From positions 1-40,110 of the forward strand of contig JAMNXV010000029.1 of the NCBI GenBank assembly GCA_023623185.1: a DNA stretch of 40,110 bases. The letters run 5' to 3'. The notes beneath the pieces are model-generated. The model saw nothing but the letters and a program-made list of their open reading frames with translations. It ran no database searches and was not told the DNA's origin. The position numbers and the translations under genes are program-made. Positions 17,213 through 26,736 of the stretch are shown one piece after another; within the stretch, counting starts at the first letter, position 1, and each line of letters opens with the position of its first letter. The DNA comes from Bacillota bacterium (GTDB lineage: Bacteria; Bacillota; Sulfobacillia; Symbiobacteriales; Symbiobacteriaceae).

Positions 17213-17950
17213 TCAATCGCGCCGCCCCATGCGGGCCCGCAGCACCGCCAGGGCAAAGCGCACCAGGGGGGGAAGGCTGCGCCTCAGCCTCCGCAGCCGG
17301 ACGATGCGGTAGAGCCACTCCAGGTTGGCCCTGAGCATCCACTCCGGCGCGCGCGGAACGGCGCCGGCCCACACGTCGATGGTGCCTCCGACTCCCATCC
17401 CCAGCGGCACCCCCAGCTTGGGCAGGTGCAAGTGCAGCCAGCGCTCCTGCTTGGGCGAGCCCAGGGCGACGAAGAGCACGTCCGGGCGCGCGGCCCGAAT
17501 CTGCGCGACGACCTCACCCTCCTCCTCGGGCCGGAAGAAGCCGTCGCGCCAGCCCACCACCTCAATGCGGGGATACGCCGCCTGCACCCGGCGGGCGGCC
17601 TCCTCCACCACCTCGGGCCGGGTGCCCAGCAGGAAGACCCGCCCCCTGCCCCGGCTGTTCAGGGCCTTCAGCAGGTTGGTGGCCAGGTCGGCCCCTCCCA
17701 CCTTCTCGGGGATCGGGTCGCCCAGCAGCCGCGCCGCCAGCACGATGCCGATGCCGTCCGGCACGACCAGGTCGGCCCCGTTGATGATGGCGGCCAGCTC
17801 CGGGTCCCGGCCGGCCCTGTCGGCGATCTCCGCGTTCGGCGTCACCACCAGGTGCGGGCCGCCCGCGTCAATGAAGCCGAGGCACCGCTCCACGGCCTCG
17901 GCCATCGTCACCGCATCCACGGCAATGCTGAGAATCTGCACGCGCTTCAT
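17213..17950 (-). CDS. WecG/TagA/CpsF family glycosyltransferase (GT26)
   Basis: Transfers a sugar, usually N-acetylmannosamine, to an undecaprenyl-linked acceptor in secondary cell-wall polymer or teichoic acid synthesis at the inner face of the membrane. The 245-residue protein shows VVTPNAEIADRA and ADLVVPDGIGIVLAA (the catalytic-region signature with Asp), a Rossmann segment VFLLGTRPEV, and FVALGSPKQERW. It ends in a basic amphipathic tail (LRRLRRSLPP, LRARMGRRD) typical of membrane association. ATG at 17950 is chosen; an in-frame GTG is 12 bases upstream and neither ribosome site is strong. The polymer made is unknown. Confidence 0.92.
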   Translation of the reverse strand: MKRVQILSIAVDAVTMAEAVERCLGFIDAGGPHLVVTPNAEIADRAGRDPELAAIINGADLVVPDGIGIVLAARLLGDPIPEKVGGADLATNLLKALNSRGRGRVFLLGTRPEVVEEAARRVQAAYPRIEVVGWRDGFFRPEEEGEVVAQIRAARPDVLFVALGSPKQERWLHLHLPKLGVPLGMGVGGTIDVWAGAVPRAPEWMLRANLEWLYRIVRLRRLRRSLPPLVRFALAVLRARMGRRD

Positions 17951-17992
17951 GTCATCCGCCACCGGTCTCTGGAGCGCCCCGGCCCGTGCGGC

Positions 17993-18406
17993 CTACGGCT
18001 CCACAATGGTAATCCGGCCCTTCACCATCAGGATCAGGTCGGTCTCGGCGTAAAAGCCCCGCCCGTCATCGCGCGGGACCACGATCAGGTGGTTGGGCGA
18101 AATCCGGGCGCCTTCCCGGATGTCGGCCCCGGCGGTCACATCCAGCAGCCCGCCCAGTTCCGAGGTGATGGCCGTCGCCCGGCCGCCGCGCAGCACCAGC
18201 TCGGTGCCGGCCTCGCCCAGCACCCTGCTGCCCGCGGGAACCTCCTCGACCCGGTAGAGCGCCAACAGGTCCACATAAGACTTGCTCACCAGCGGGTCGC
18301 CGCCGGTACCCGGCTCTGCGCTCTGCGCCGTCGCGCGGCCCACCAGCAGGCCACCGACCAGCGCCGCAGCCACCAGCAGCGACAGGGTCCTCCATCGGTG
18401 CGGCAT
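17993..18406 (-). CDS. Small secreted protein of unknown function
   Basis: A 137-residue protein with an N-terminal signal peptide (basic MPHRWR, then a Leu/Val/Ala core ending near ATA at about residue 27), followed by GDPLVSKSYVD and a beta-rich domain with GTELVLRGGRATAI, DVTAGADI and NHLIVVPRDDGRG. I recall similar small exported proteins in Clostridia, but none with a known function. GGGAGCG precedes the ATG. It lies between prfB and the glycosyltransferase on the same strand, with 42 bases to the latter, so co-transcription is likely. An envelope role is a guess from context. Confidence 0.75.
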   Translation of the reverse strand: MPHRWRTLSLLVAAALVGGLLVGRATAQSAEPGTGGDPLVSKSYVDLLALYRVEEVPAGSRVLGEAGTELVLRGGRATAITSELGGLLDVTAGADIREGARISPNHLIVVPRDDGRGFYAETDLILMVKGRITIVEP

Positions 18407-18504
18407 CCGGAGTTCGCTCCCTTCCTTAAATAGCTCCGCTGTGAAACGCTCCGCTGTGCGTTTGACGACCCCGCGGGGGCGCGGGTTTCAGGCGAGCGCC
18501 CCGG

Positions 18505-19624
18505 TCAGGGCCGGGAAAGCTCGCCGTGCGCCCGCTTCTCCAGGTACCCGTAGATGAAGGGGTCGAGATCGCCGTCGATCACCGCCTGGACGTTGCCCAC
18601 CTCCACCCCGCTGCGGTGGTCTTTCACCATCGTGTAGGGCTGGAAGACATAGCTGCGGATCTGACTGCCCCAGGCGATCTCCATCTGCGGGCCCCGAATC
18701 TGGGCCATCTCCTTGTTCTGCTCCTCGAGCTTCAGCTCCACCAGCTTGGAGCGGAGCATCGTCATCGCCACCGCCCGGTTCTGCATCTGCGAGCGCTCCT
18801 GCTGGCAGGAGACGACGATGCCGGTGGGCAGGTGGGTGATCCGCACCGCGGACTCGGTCTTGTTCACGTGCTGGCCGCCCGCGCCGCTGGCCCGGTACGT
18901 GTCGATGCGGAGGTCCTCGGGGCGGATCTGGATGTCCTCCACGTCCTCCTCGATCTCCGGCATGACCTCCACCGCGGCGAACGAGGTGTGCCGCCGGCCG
19001 GAAGCGTCATACGGCGAGATGCGCACCAGGCGGTGGACCCCCATCTCCGGCCTGAGGAAGCCGTAGGCATACGGCCCCCGCACCGCGATGGTGACCGACT
19101 TGATGCCGGCCTCGTCGCCCGCCAGCCGGTCCAGTTCCTCCACCTTGTAGCCGCGATCTTCGGCCCAGCGCACGTACATGCGGTGGAGCATCTCCGCCCA
19201 GTCCTGCGCCTCGGTGCCGCCGGCTCCGGCGTGAATGGTGAGGATGGCGTTGTAGGCATCGTACTTCCCGTTCAGCAGCACCTGCAGCTCGAACTGCCGC
19301 ACCTGCTGCTCCAGGGCGTCTGCCTCGGCCTGCGCCTCCGCCGCCATCTCGGCGTCGGCCCCTTCCTCGGCGAGGTCGATCATGACCTCCAGATCCTCCA
19401 GCCGGCGTTCGTAGGCTTGCAGCTGCTCGACCGGCGCCTTCAGGTGGGCGACCTTGCGGGTCACCCGCCGGGCGGCCTCCTGGTCGTTCCAGAAGTCAGG
19501 CGCCGAGATCTGGTGCTCCAGCGCCGCGATCTCCTCAAGCCTTCTGTCGAGGTCAAAGAGACCTCCTGAGTTCTGCGAGTCTGTCGCGCATACGCTGCGC
19601 GCGGCGGGTCAGCTCGTCATACAT
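18505..19624 (-). CDS. prfB: Peptide chain release factor 2, with programmed +1 frameshift
   Basis: RF2 reads UGA and UAA and triggers peptide release on the ribosome. The start is ATG at 19624 behind GAGGAGG. The first 23 codons end at an in-frame TGA (19555-19553), and the remaining 349 residues are in the +1 frame starting with the GAC that overlaps it, giving 372 residues. The GGQ motif is present as GAGGQHVNKTES. The stop-codon-recognition tripeptide, normally SPF in RF2, reads SPY (ISPYDASGRRHTSF). Upstream is a sigma-A-like promoter. In many Firmicutes prfB follows secA directly; here about 12 kb separate them. Confidence 0.97.
19552..19567 (-). promoter_or_regulatory. RF2 programmed frameshift site
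   Basis: On the minus strand AGG-AGG-TCT-CTT-TGA-C: an internal Shine-Dalgarno (AGGAGG, 19567-19562), three bases, then the slippery CTT before TGA followed by C. This is the canonical RF2 autoregulatory signal; low RF2 lets the ribosome slip +1. Confidence 0.97.
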
Positions 19625-19659
19625 GGCAAACCGCCTCCTCGTACGTTGTCGCGCTCTGC

Positions 19660-19689
19660 ATTGTACCACCGGCGATCCCGCGCAGGCAA
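19660..19689 (-). promoter_or_regulatory. Candidate prfB promoter
   Basis: On the minus strand TTGCCT (19689-19684), 18 bases, then TACAAT (19665-19660), with the prfB start 36 bases past the -10 box. Confidence 0.6.
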
Positions 19690-19765
19690 TTCGTTCGTGG
19701 GTGACCGGTCTGCACCCGGCCGAATACCCTGGCTAGCAGTGAACTGCGCTCGGGAGGGTCTGCCT

Positions 19766-20578
19766 GTGAAAGTCGGCTTCATCGGCATGGGCAACATGGG
19801 GCGGCTGCTGGTGACCGCCCTCGTGCGGGCGGGCGCACTGGAACCCGGGGAGGTCCTGATCTGGTCCCGCACGGCGGAGAAGCGGAAGCGGGTGACGGAG
19901 GCGCTGCCCGGGGTGCAGGCGGCGTTCGGGGGCGGCGACCTCGCCCGCCGGGCCGACGTGCTCTTTCTCTGCGTGAAGCCCGGAGAGACGGCAGCCGTGC
20001 TGGACGAGATCGAGCCGTACATAACCGGGGACCACCTGCTGGTGATCATCAACAACACGCTCACGCTCGCGATGCTGGAGGCGCGGACCCCTGCCCGTGT
20101 GGCGAAGGTGATCCCCTCCGTCGTCCAGACCGTCGGCCGCGGGGCCTCCCTGCTGGTCTTCGGCGAGCGCTGCACCCACCGGGACCGCGCCCTGCTCGTG
20201 CGGATGATGGAGACCATCAGCCGCCCGTACGTGATCCCGGAGGAGGCGGTGCGCACCGCCTCCGACCTGACCTCCTGCGGCCCTGCCTTCCTCAGCTTCG
20301 TGTTCCAGGCGCTGGCCGACACGGCGCGCGCAAAGGCCCCGGCCCTCTCCCGCGAGGACGTGGCGGCAATGGTGCGGGAGACGGCCCGGGCCACCTGCGA
20401 GCTGATGGAACAGACCGGCTACACTTTCGCGGACATCATCGACCGGGTCTCCACCCCCGGCGGCGTGACCGCTGCCGGGATTGCGGCGATGCGAACACGG
20501 CTGGACGGCCTCTGGGATGAGGTGCTCGCCGCCACGGCCGAACACGAGGCCGCCAAGCGGAGGGGACTGCTGCTCTAG
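19766..20578 (+). CDS. ComER/ProC-like pyrroline-5-carboxylate reductase family protein
   Basis: A 270-residue NAD(P)-dependent reductase of the P5C reductase family. The N-terminal Rossmann motif GFIGMGNMG is at residues 4-12. The C-terminal dimerisation domain contains SDLTSCGPAF and STPGGVTAAGI, family signatures. True ProC makes proline; the Firmicute paralogue ComER, of unknown reaction, is encoded by the comE locus, and I cannot separate the two from sequence alone. GTG at 19766 is chosen because GGGAGGG lies seven bases upstream; longer in-frame starts overlap the prfB promoter. The gene diverges from prfB. Confidence 0.88.
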   Translation: MKVGFIGMGNMGRLLVTALVRAGALEPGEVLIWSRTAEKRKRVTEALPGVQAAFGGGDLARRADVLFLCVKPGETAAVLDEIEPYITGDHLLVIINNTLTLAMLEARTPARVAKVIPSVVQTVGRGASLLVFGERCTHRDRALLVRMMETISRPYVIPEEAVRTASDLTSCGPAFLSFVFQALADTARAKAPALSREDVAAMVRETARATCELMEQTGYTFADIIDRVSTPGGVTAAGIAAMRTRLDGLWDEVLAATAEHEAAKRRGLLL

Positions 20579-20752
20579 TCTTCGCCGGTCGCCAGGCGCC
20601 TGCACGGCCCCCCTTCTGCCCGGCCTTCCGCTCTGTTCTGCCTGGCTGTGGGTGACGCCGCCTTACTACAGGTCCCTCGCCCACAGCAAGTACGAACAAA
20701 GCGCATGACCCGGGTACGGTCCCCCATCCACAGCACGCACGAACCCGGCCAC

Positions 20753-21904
20753 CTATCGCCCGCCGGCCAGCGGCTTCAGCGCCGCGGCCAGCCGCTCCAG
20801 TTCCTCCTCCGTGTTGTAGAAGCCGGCCGAGAGCCGCAGGCTGCGCGGGTGGGGCACGGTGCGGATGATGATGCCCTGCTCGGCCAGCGCCTTCACTGCC
20901 CGGTCGGCGTCGGACTCCACCTGGAACGAGACCAGGCCGGCCGTCTCGGCGGGGGTGAGCACGGTCACCCCGGGCACCGCGGCCAGAAGCTCTCTGGCCG
21001 CGGCGGCCAGGCGGCGAATCCGCTCGTACGCCCAGTCCATTCCCACCTCCTGGGACAGCCAGCGGCACGCGGCCAGCTGGCCCGCCAGGTTCGCGGGCTG
21101 CACCGTGCCCTGCTCCAGCTTCTGCACACCGCCCTTGGGCAGCAGCCCGCTGTACATATCGTAGGCCTGCGCGGTGCCGTACCCGGCGAAGGTGATGCGC
21201 AGCTGTGCGGCCGCCGCCCGGGAGCCGTACAGCGCGCCGGCCCCCTCCGGGCCGCAGAGCCACTTCTGCGCGGTCACCGCGTAAAAGTCGACCCCCAGTT
21301 CCTTCACGTTCACCGGCATGGCGCCGAAGGACTGCGCCCCGTCCACCAGCACCGGCACACCGTGACGGTGGGCCGCCTCGGCGATCTCCCGGATGGGCAG
21401 CACGGCCCCGGTGATGAAGGAGACGTGGGAGAGGGAGATCAGCTTCGTCCGCGGGGTGATCAGCCGCTCGATCACCGCCGCCGCATCCGCGGGCCGGTCC
21501 AGCACGTCCGCGATCTTGATGGTGATGCCGTACCGCTCCCGCGCCGCAAAGAGCGGGAAGAGCGCACCGGGGTGCTCCAGGTTGGTGGTGATGGCCTCGT
21601 CGCCGGGCTGCCAGTTCACGCCCAGCGTGACCAGGTTCATGCCGTCGGTCGTGTTCTGCGTGAGGGCGATCTCGTCGGGCTCGCAGCCGAGCATGGCCGC
21701 GTGCTGCGCCCGGACATCGGCCTTCAGCTTGCTCAGCTTCACATAGTAGTCGGTGGCGATGCGCCCCTCGGCGGCCTGGGCCGCGAGCGACTCCACCATG
21801 GCCGCGCGCACCGGCTCCGGCAGCGGTCCGGCCGTCCCGGTGTTCAGGTAAACCTGGGCGCTGAGGGCGGGCAACTGGGAACGTATGTGGGTCAACTTGT
21901 CCAT
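20753..21904 (-). CDS. Class V aminotransferase / cysteine-desulfurase-like PLP enzyme
   Basis: Fold-type I PLP enzyme of 383 residues, most like the isopenicillin-N-epimerase/selenocysteine-lyase-like branch of class V. VDGAQSFG (D188, Q191) contacts the cofactor and the Schiff-base lysine is K214 in VTAQKWLCGPEG; YLNTGTAGPLP at residues 19-29 forms the N-terminal substrate wall. No obvious Cys-containing desulfurase loop is recognised. GGGAGGT precedes the ATG. It is the last gene of a same-strand run with a C39-like peptidase (63-base gap) and a peptide importer, suggesting action on peptide-derived amino acids. Exact reaction unknown. Confidence 0.88.
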   Translation of the reverse strand: MDKLTHIRSQLPALSAQVYLNTGTAGPLPEPVRAAMVESLAAQAAEGRIATDYYVKLSKLKADVRAQHAAMLGCEPDEIALTQNTTDGMNLVTLGVNWQPGDEAITTNLEHPGALFPLFAARERYGITIKIADVLDRPADAAAVIERLITPRTKLISLSHVSFITGAVLPIREIAEAAHRHGVPVLVDGAQSFGAMPVNVKELGVDFYAVTAQKWLCGPEGAGALYGSRAAAAQLRITFAGYGTAQAYDMYSGLLPKGGVQKLEQGTVQPANLAGQLAACRWLSQEVGMDWAYERIRRLAAAARELLAAVPGVTVLTPAETAGLVSFQVESDADRAVKALAEQGIIIRTVPHPRSLRLSAGFYNTEEELERLAAALKPLAGGR

Positions 21905-21967
21905 GCAAGCACCTCCCGGGCATTCCTGGGAACACAGCAGGCTTCCCGCTGGTTACGCCAAATCCTA

Positions 21968-22921
21968 TTATACTCCCGCGGCGGAGGACTGGGGCTCCAG
22001 CACGTAGACCACGCCGCTCCGGTCCAGCCAGGCCCGCCGGAACAGGTCCCGGCGGTAGACCCGCCTCACCTCGGCATCCGTGGCCGCGGCGGGGTCGTTC
22101 ACGATCACGTCGCCCTCGGCGGTGAAGCCCCGCACCACCAGGATGTGGCCCGCGGTCCGCGCGATGGGCGCGTTCGGCAGCCACGACCGATCATACGCTA
22201 CGGTGGCGATGATCGGCCGGCTCCGGGCGATCCACCGCTCCAGATCGGCGAACCCCCCGAACCGGTCCACGTACGCCCGGAAGCCGCGGGTGGCGGCGTA
22301 GGCAGTGTTGAACGGCCAGTTGCCGTGGCCGTCGTAGACCGAATCGTACACCCCCGGCACCGTCTCGTCGGGAATCGACTCGACGTGGCCGTAGTAGGCC
22401 ATCACCATCGCGAGCGAGGTCGGGCTGCACCAGACGTTGCCGCCGTCGGGGTAGACCATCTGCGAGCGCAGGGGCACATCCAGGTCCACCCCCCAGGCCG
22501 CTTTGTGGGGCGGTTCGTCCGAACGCTCGTCCTTCATGGCTGTGGCGAGCCAGAGCCGCTGCAGAGCGGCCCCCCGCAGCTGGGCACGGAACTGGTACGC
22601 GTCGGCCGGGCGGGCCAGCAGCAGCGTGTCGGTGTCGACACGCCCGAAGGGCTCATGCGCCTGGCCGGCGACAGAGGCCCGCGGGCCGGTCGAGGACCAG
22701 CGGCCGAAGCTGAACCACGGGGACCAGGCGCCGCTCACACGGACCCGCAGCGAGACCTCGATCAGATCGCCCCGGCCGTTCCAGGAGGCCACCGCCCAGT
22801 CGAAGGGCGCCGCCTCCGCCACGGGGCCGGTCCAGACGCCGTCTCCCGCCAGCCCGTCCGGGGCCGGCCGGGTGCCCGCGTGGTCGCCGGCCGCGAAGGA
22901 ATCACAGGAATAGAGCGCCAC
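21968..22921 (-). CDS. C39-like cysteine peptidase family protein
   Basis: A 317-residue protein in two parts. Residues about 35-130 are a beta-rich domain (FDWAVASWNGRGDLIEVSLRVR-like; key segments FDWAVASWNG and WFSFGRW). Residues about 145-310 are a papain-like C39 domain with C165 in NVWCSPTSLAMVMAYYG, H259 in AGHILVVRGF and N275-D276 in VIVNDPAA, a plausible catalytic Cys-His-Asp/Asn set. Many relatives are exported, but here there is no clear signal peptide after the GTG start, whose GAGGAGG site lies over the DppC stop region. It starts 13 bases after the importer permease, so they are one operon. Peptide cleavage after uptake is an inference. Confidence 0.82.
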   Translation of the reverse strand: MALYSCDSFAAGDHAGTRPAPDGLAGDGVWTGPVAEAAPFDWAVASWNGRGDLIEVSLRVRVSGAWSPWFSFGRWSSTGPRASVAGQAHEPFGRVDTDTLLLARPADAYQFRAQLRGAALQRLWLATAMKDERSDEPPHKAAWGVDLDVPLRSQMVYPDGGNVWCSPTSLAMVMAYYGHVESIPDETVPGVYDSVYDGHGNWPFNTAYAATRGFRAYVDRFGGFADLERWIARSRPIIATVAYDRSWLPNAPIARTAGHILVVRGFTAEGDVIVNDPAAATDAEVRRVYRRDLFRRAWLDRSGVVYVLEPQSSAAGV

Positions 22922-22934
22922 AAGCCGTGCCTCC

Positions 22935-23843
22935 TCACTTCTTGGTGCGGGGGTCCAGGGCGTCGCGCAGACCGTCGCCCAGCAGGTTGAACGCCAGCAC
23001 GGTGAGCATGATCATCGCGCCCGGGGCCAGCGACATCCAGGGCGCATGTTTCAGGTACGACTTGCCCTCGTAGATCATGGAGCCCCAGGTCGCCGTGGGG
23101 GGCTGCACCCCGAGCCCCAGGTAGCTGAGCGACGCCTCGCTCATGATGGCGCCGGGAATGCCCAGGGTGACCGCCACGATGATCGGCCCCAGCGCGTTGG
23201 GCAGGATGTGCCGGAAGATGATGTGCGCGTCCCGCGCCCCCGCAGCCCGGGCCCCTTCCACGAACTCGCGCTCCTTTAGGGCCAGCACCTGGCTGCGCGT
23301 CAGGCGAGCCATGCCGGCCCAGCCCACCACGGAGAGGGCGATGAAGAGGTTGAGCAGCCCCCGGCCCAGAGCGAACATGATCGCGATGGCAAAGAGCAGG
23401 TCGGGGAAGGCGAACAGCACGTCCACCGTGCGCATGATGATCCGGTCCACCCGGCCGCCGTAGTAGCCCGCCAGGGCGCCCATCGTCACGCCGATCACCA
23501 GCACGATGGCCTCGGCGACGAAGCCCACCAGCAGGGAGACGCGCGCGCCGTAGATCACCCGCGAGAGCACGTCGCGGCCCAGCTGATCCGCGCCCAGCCA
23601 GTAGGTGCCCTCCCCCAGCTCATCAAACGGGGTGCCGGGTTTGGCCAGCTTCATGAAAAGATCTTGCTGGTTCGGGTCTGCCGGGGCCAGCACGGGAGCC
23701 AGCACGGCCATGATGATGAGCAGGATGATGAAGCCCAGGCCCGCCATCGCCAGCTTGTGCTGCCGCAGGCGGTCCCAGGCCGTTCGGCTCCGGGGCTCGG
23801 CCTTTGCGGAGGCAGGTGCGTGGACCTGCGCGGATGCAGCCAT
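22935..23843 (-). CDS. Peptide ABC transporter permease, DppC family (cassette 3)
   Basis: A 302-residue DppC-type permease with an Ala/Pro-rich cytoplasmic N-terminus, a first helix at about residues 33-54, WLGADQLGRDVLSR, the EAA loop EGARAAGARDAHIIFRH and the C-terminus LLGDGLRDALDPRTKK. It is clearly a different lineage from the OppC pair at 3.3-8.2 kb. It follows DppB by 16 bases and is followed 13 bases later by the C39-like gene. Confidence 0.95.
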   Translation of the reverse strand: MAASAQVHAPASAKAEPRSRTAWDRLRQHKLAMAGLGFIILLIIMAVLAPVLAPADPNQQDLFMKLAKPGTPFDELGEGTYWLGADQLGRDVLSRVIYGARVSLLVGFVAEAIVLVIGVTMGALAGYYGGRVDRIIMRTVDVLFAFPDLLFAIAIMFALGRGLLNLFIALSVVGWAGMARLTRSQVLALKEREFVEGARAAGARDAHIIFRHILPNALGPIIVAVTLGIPGAIMSEASLSYLGLGVQPPTATWGSMIYEGKSYLKHAPWMSLAPGAMIMLTVLAFNLLGDGLRDALDPRTKK

Positions 23844-23859
23844 GGCTTCTGCTCCTTTC

Positions 23860-24780
<921 letters not shown>

Positions 24781-24789
24781 GGCGATCCT

Positions 24790-24808
24790 CCCCGATTGCC
24801 AATCGGGG
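24790..24808 (-). promoter_or_regulatory. Hairpin overlapping the DppB ribosome-binding site
   Basis: CCCCGATTG (24790-24798) and CAATCGGGG (24800-24808) are perfect arms around one base, in practice a 7-bp stem with a five-base loop. Read on the minus strand, the final GGGG of the stem begins the GGGGAGG ribosome site of dppB. It lies between the binding-protein gene and the permease genes, as do hairpins in the other two cassettes. Confidence 0.65.
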
Positions 24809-24855
24809 TGGGGACCCGGCCAGGCCCAGGCCCCCACCGCCCGATGGCTGCAGTG

Positions 24856-26538
24856 TTAGTTGACGTCCTTCCAGACCGTCTTGTAGTCGTACACGAAGAC
24901 AGGGTTCAGCTGGAAGCCGTGCACGTTCGGCTGGCTGACGAAGTAGGACTTCAGGTGCCACAGCGGAATGATGGCATACTCCTCGTACAGCATCCGCTTC
25001 TCCAGTTCCTGGTAGTCACGGGAGCGCCGCGCCTGATCGGTGTCCACGCGGGCCCGCTCCAGGATGGCGTCGACCTCAGGATCGCTCACCGAGACCGACA
25101 TCGCCGTGGAGCTCGAGGAGTGGAAGAAGGTCCAGAGGAAGTTGTCCGGGTCCGGGTAGTCGGCGTACCAGTTGCCCTGGTTCGCCGGAATCTCGCCGCG
25201 GGAGCGAGCGGCTGCGTACGTGGCCGAGTCGTAGATCTCCACCTCGTAGTTGAGGCCGACCTCGCTCAGCATCTGCTGGATCGCCAGGTTCGTGTCCGTC
25301 ACCTTTTCGCCGCCCCGCTGCCACGCGGTAATGGTCAGCCCCTCGGCGCCGGCCTCCCGGATGAGCTGCCGCGCCCGGTCAGGATCGTAGGGGAACCCGG
25401 GGGCATCCGTCAGGGCGCCGACGATCCCGGGCGGGGTGAGGCCGATGGCGGCGGCGCCGGTGCCGTTGTGAATGGTGTCGATGATCTTCTGCCGGTCGAT
25501 GGCCAGCGAGACCGCCTCACGCACCCGCTTGTCGGGGAAGAACTTGTGGTTGAGGGCGACGTAGTAGGTGTTCAGGGTCGTGGTCTCCCACAGCTTCCAC
25601 CTGTCGGAAGAGATGACGTTCTGCCACTCCACCGCCGGGATGTCGTTGCTGTCGAGGTTGCCCGCCTCGAACTCCATCCAGCGGGTCGACTCGTCGGCGA
25701 TGACCCGGTACTCGATGGCATCCAGGAACGGGTAGCCGTCCTCGAAGTAGTCAGGGTTGCGCTCCAGCACGATCAGCTCGTTGGGCCGCCACTCCTTCAG
25801 ACGGAAGGGGCCGGTGCCGACGGGTTCGCGGGCGAAGGCCTCGCCCTTCTCGGTGACGTAGTCGGCCGGCAGAATCGAGGCCGGCGCGGTCGCCAGGTTG
25901 GTCAGGAAGGGGCCGAAGGGCTCCTTCAAGGTCAGCTCGAAGGTGTAGTCGCCCGTAATCGTCAGTCCGGCGAGCTCGGTGGCCGTGCCGTCCAGCATCT
26001 CGTCGGCGCCGACGATGTCGTGGAACACCCACGTGTTCTTGGCCATCGTCGCGGGGTTGAGCATGCGCTCGATCGTGAACTTCACGTCCTTCGTGGTCAG
26101 CTCGTCCCCGTTGTGAAACTTCACGCCCTCGCGGAGCCGGAAGTAGTACGTGCGCCCGTCCTCAGAAACGGTGGGCATCTCGGCCAGCAGCTCGGGCTCC
26201 AGCTCCAGGGTTTCACCCTTGTACCGGACCAGGGTGTTGAACACGTTCCGGGCCAGCCGGTACACCTGCAGAGTGGTGTCGAGCTGCGGATCCATCACCG
26301 CCGGCTCGGAGCCGATGGCCATCCGGTAGGTGCCGCCGTAAACCTCTCCGTTGGGTCCCCGTCTGGGCCCGCTGTCTGCCGGCTCGGGCGTGCTCGTTCC
26401 TCCCTGGCTCGATCCGTTCTGCGACGTGGCCGCGCCGTCGGCCCCGCCGCCGTCGGTCTCCGCCGGCTTCGAGCAGGCGGCCAGGGCCAGCATGGCCACG
26501 GCCAGGAGCAGCGCGGTCAGACGCAAGGGACGTTTCAT
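24856..26538 (-). CDS. Peptide-binding lipoprotein, SBP family 5 (cassette 3)
   Basis: A 560-residue solute-binding lipoprotein: signal peptide MKRPLRLTALLLAVAMLAL, then the lipobox LAAC with C22, then a Gly/Ser/Thr-rich linker. Family segments include GTGPFRLKEWRPNE, NPDYFEDGYPFLDAIEYRVI and VREAVSLAIDRQKII. ATG at 26538 is preferred over in-frame starts upstream because GGGGAGGGG sits seven bases before it. It feeds the DppB/DppC pair downstream. The ligand may be di- or oligopeptides. Confidence 0.95.
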   Translation of the reverse strand: MKRPLRLTALLLAVAMLALAACSKPAETDGGGADGAATSQNGSSQGGTSTPEPADSGPRRGPNGEVYGGTYRMAIGSEPAVMDPQLDTTLQVYRLARNVFNTLVRYKGETLELEPELLAEMPTVSEDGRTYYFRLREGVKFHNGDELTTKDVKFTIERMLNPATMAKNTWVFHDIVGADEMLDGTATELAGLTITGDYTFELTLKEPFGPFLTNLATAPASILPADYVTEKGEAFAREPVGTGPFRLKEWRPNELIVLERNPDYFEDGYPFLDAIEYRVIADESTRWMEFEAGNLDSNDIPAVEWQNVISSDRWKLWETTTLNTYYVALNHKFFPDKRVREAVSLAIDRQKIIDTIHNGTGAAAIGLTPPGIVGALTDAPGFPYDPDRARQLIREAGAEGLTITAWQRGGEKVTDTNLAIQQMLSEVGLNYEVEIYDSATYAAARSRGEIPANQGNWYADYPDPDNFLWTFFHSSSSTAMSVSVSDPEVDAILERARVDTDQARRSRDYQELEKRMLYEEYAIIPLWHLKSYFVSQPNVHGFQLNPVFVYDYKTVWKDVN

Positions 26539-26693
26539 TCTGCAACCCCTCCCCATGTGATGACCGGGAGCTTCCCCCTCTGTGCGTTCCCCGGTCTGTA
26601 GTGACATGAGATTTCCTCATCAACCGTTGTAATCCTCTTCCCTCTAGCGAGAATATACAAAATACGATCGTCACAAGCTCGGTTTGCGGCGCG

Positions 26694-26727
26694 AAAAACC
26701 GCCCCGGCCAGCGCCGGGGCGGTTTTT
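26694..26727. terminator. Terminator of the SLC13 transporter gene
   Basis: AAAAACCGCCCCGGC (26694-26708) and GCCGGGGCGGTTTTT (26713-26727) pair over 15 bases with a four-base loop, with T tracts in both directions. It lies nine bases after the transporter stop. Confidence 0.95.
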
Positions 26728-26736
26728 TGCGCTCGA

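Noticed and set aside
20648-22990. 780-codon open frame antisense to the aminotransferase and C39-like genes
   Set aside because: The real genes on the minus strand have clear motifs and ribosome sites; this frame has only Arg/Gly/Pro/His-rich sequence. The same applies to those at 5338-7347, 9340-11256 and 24265-26601.
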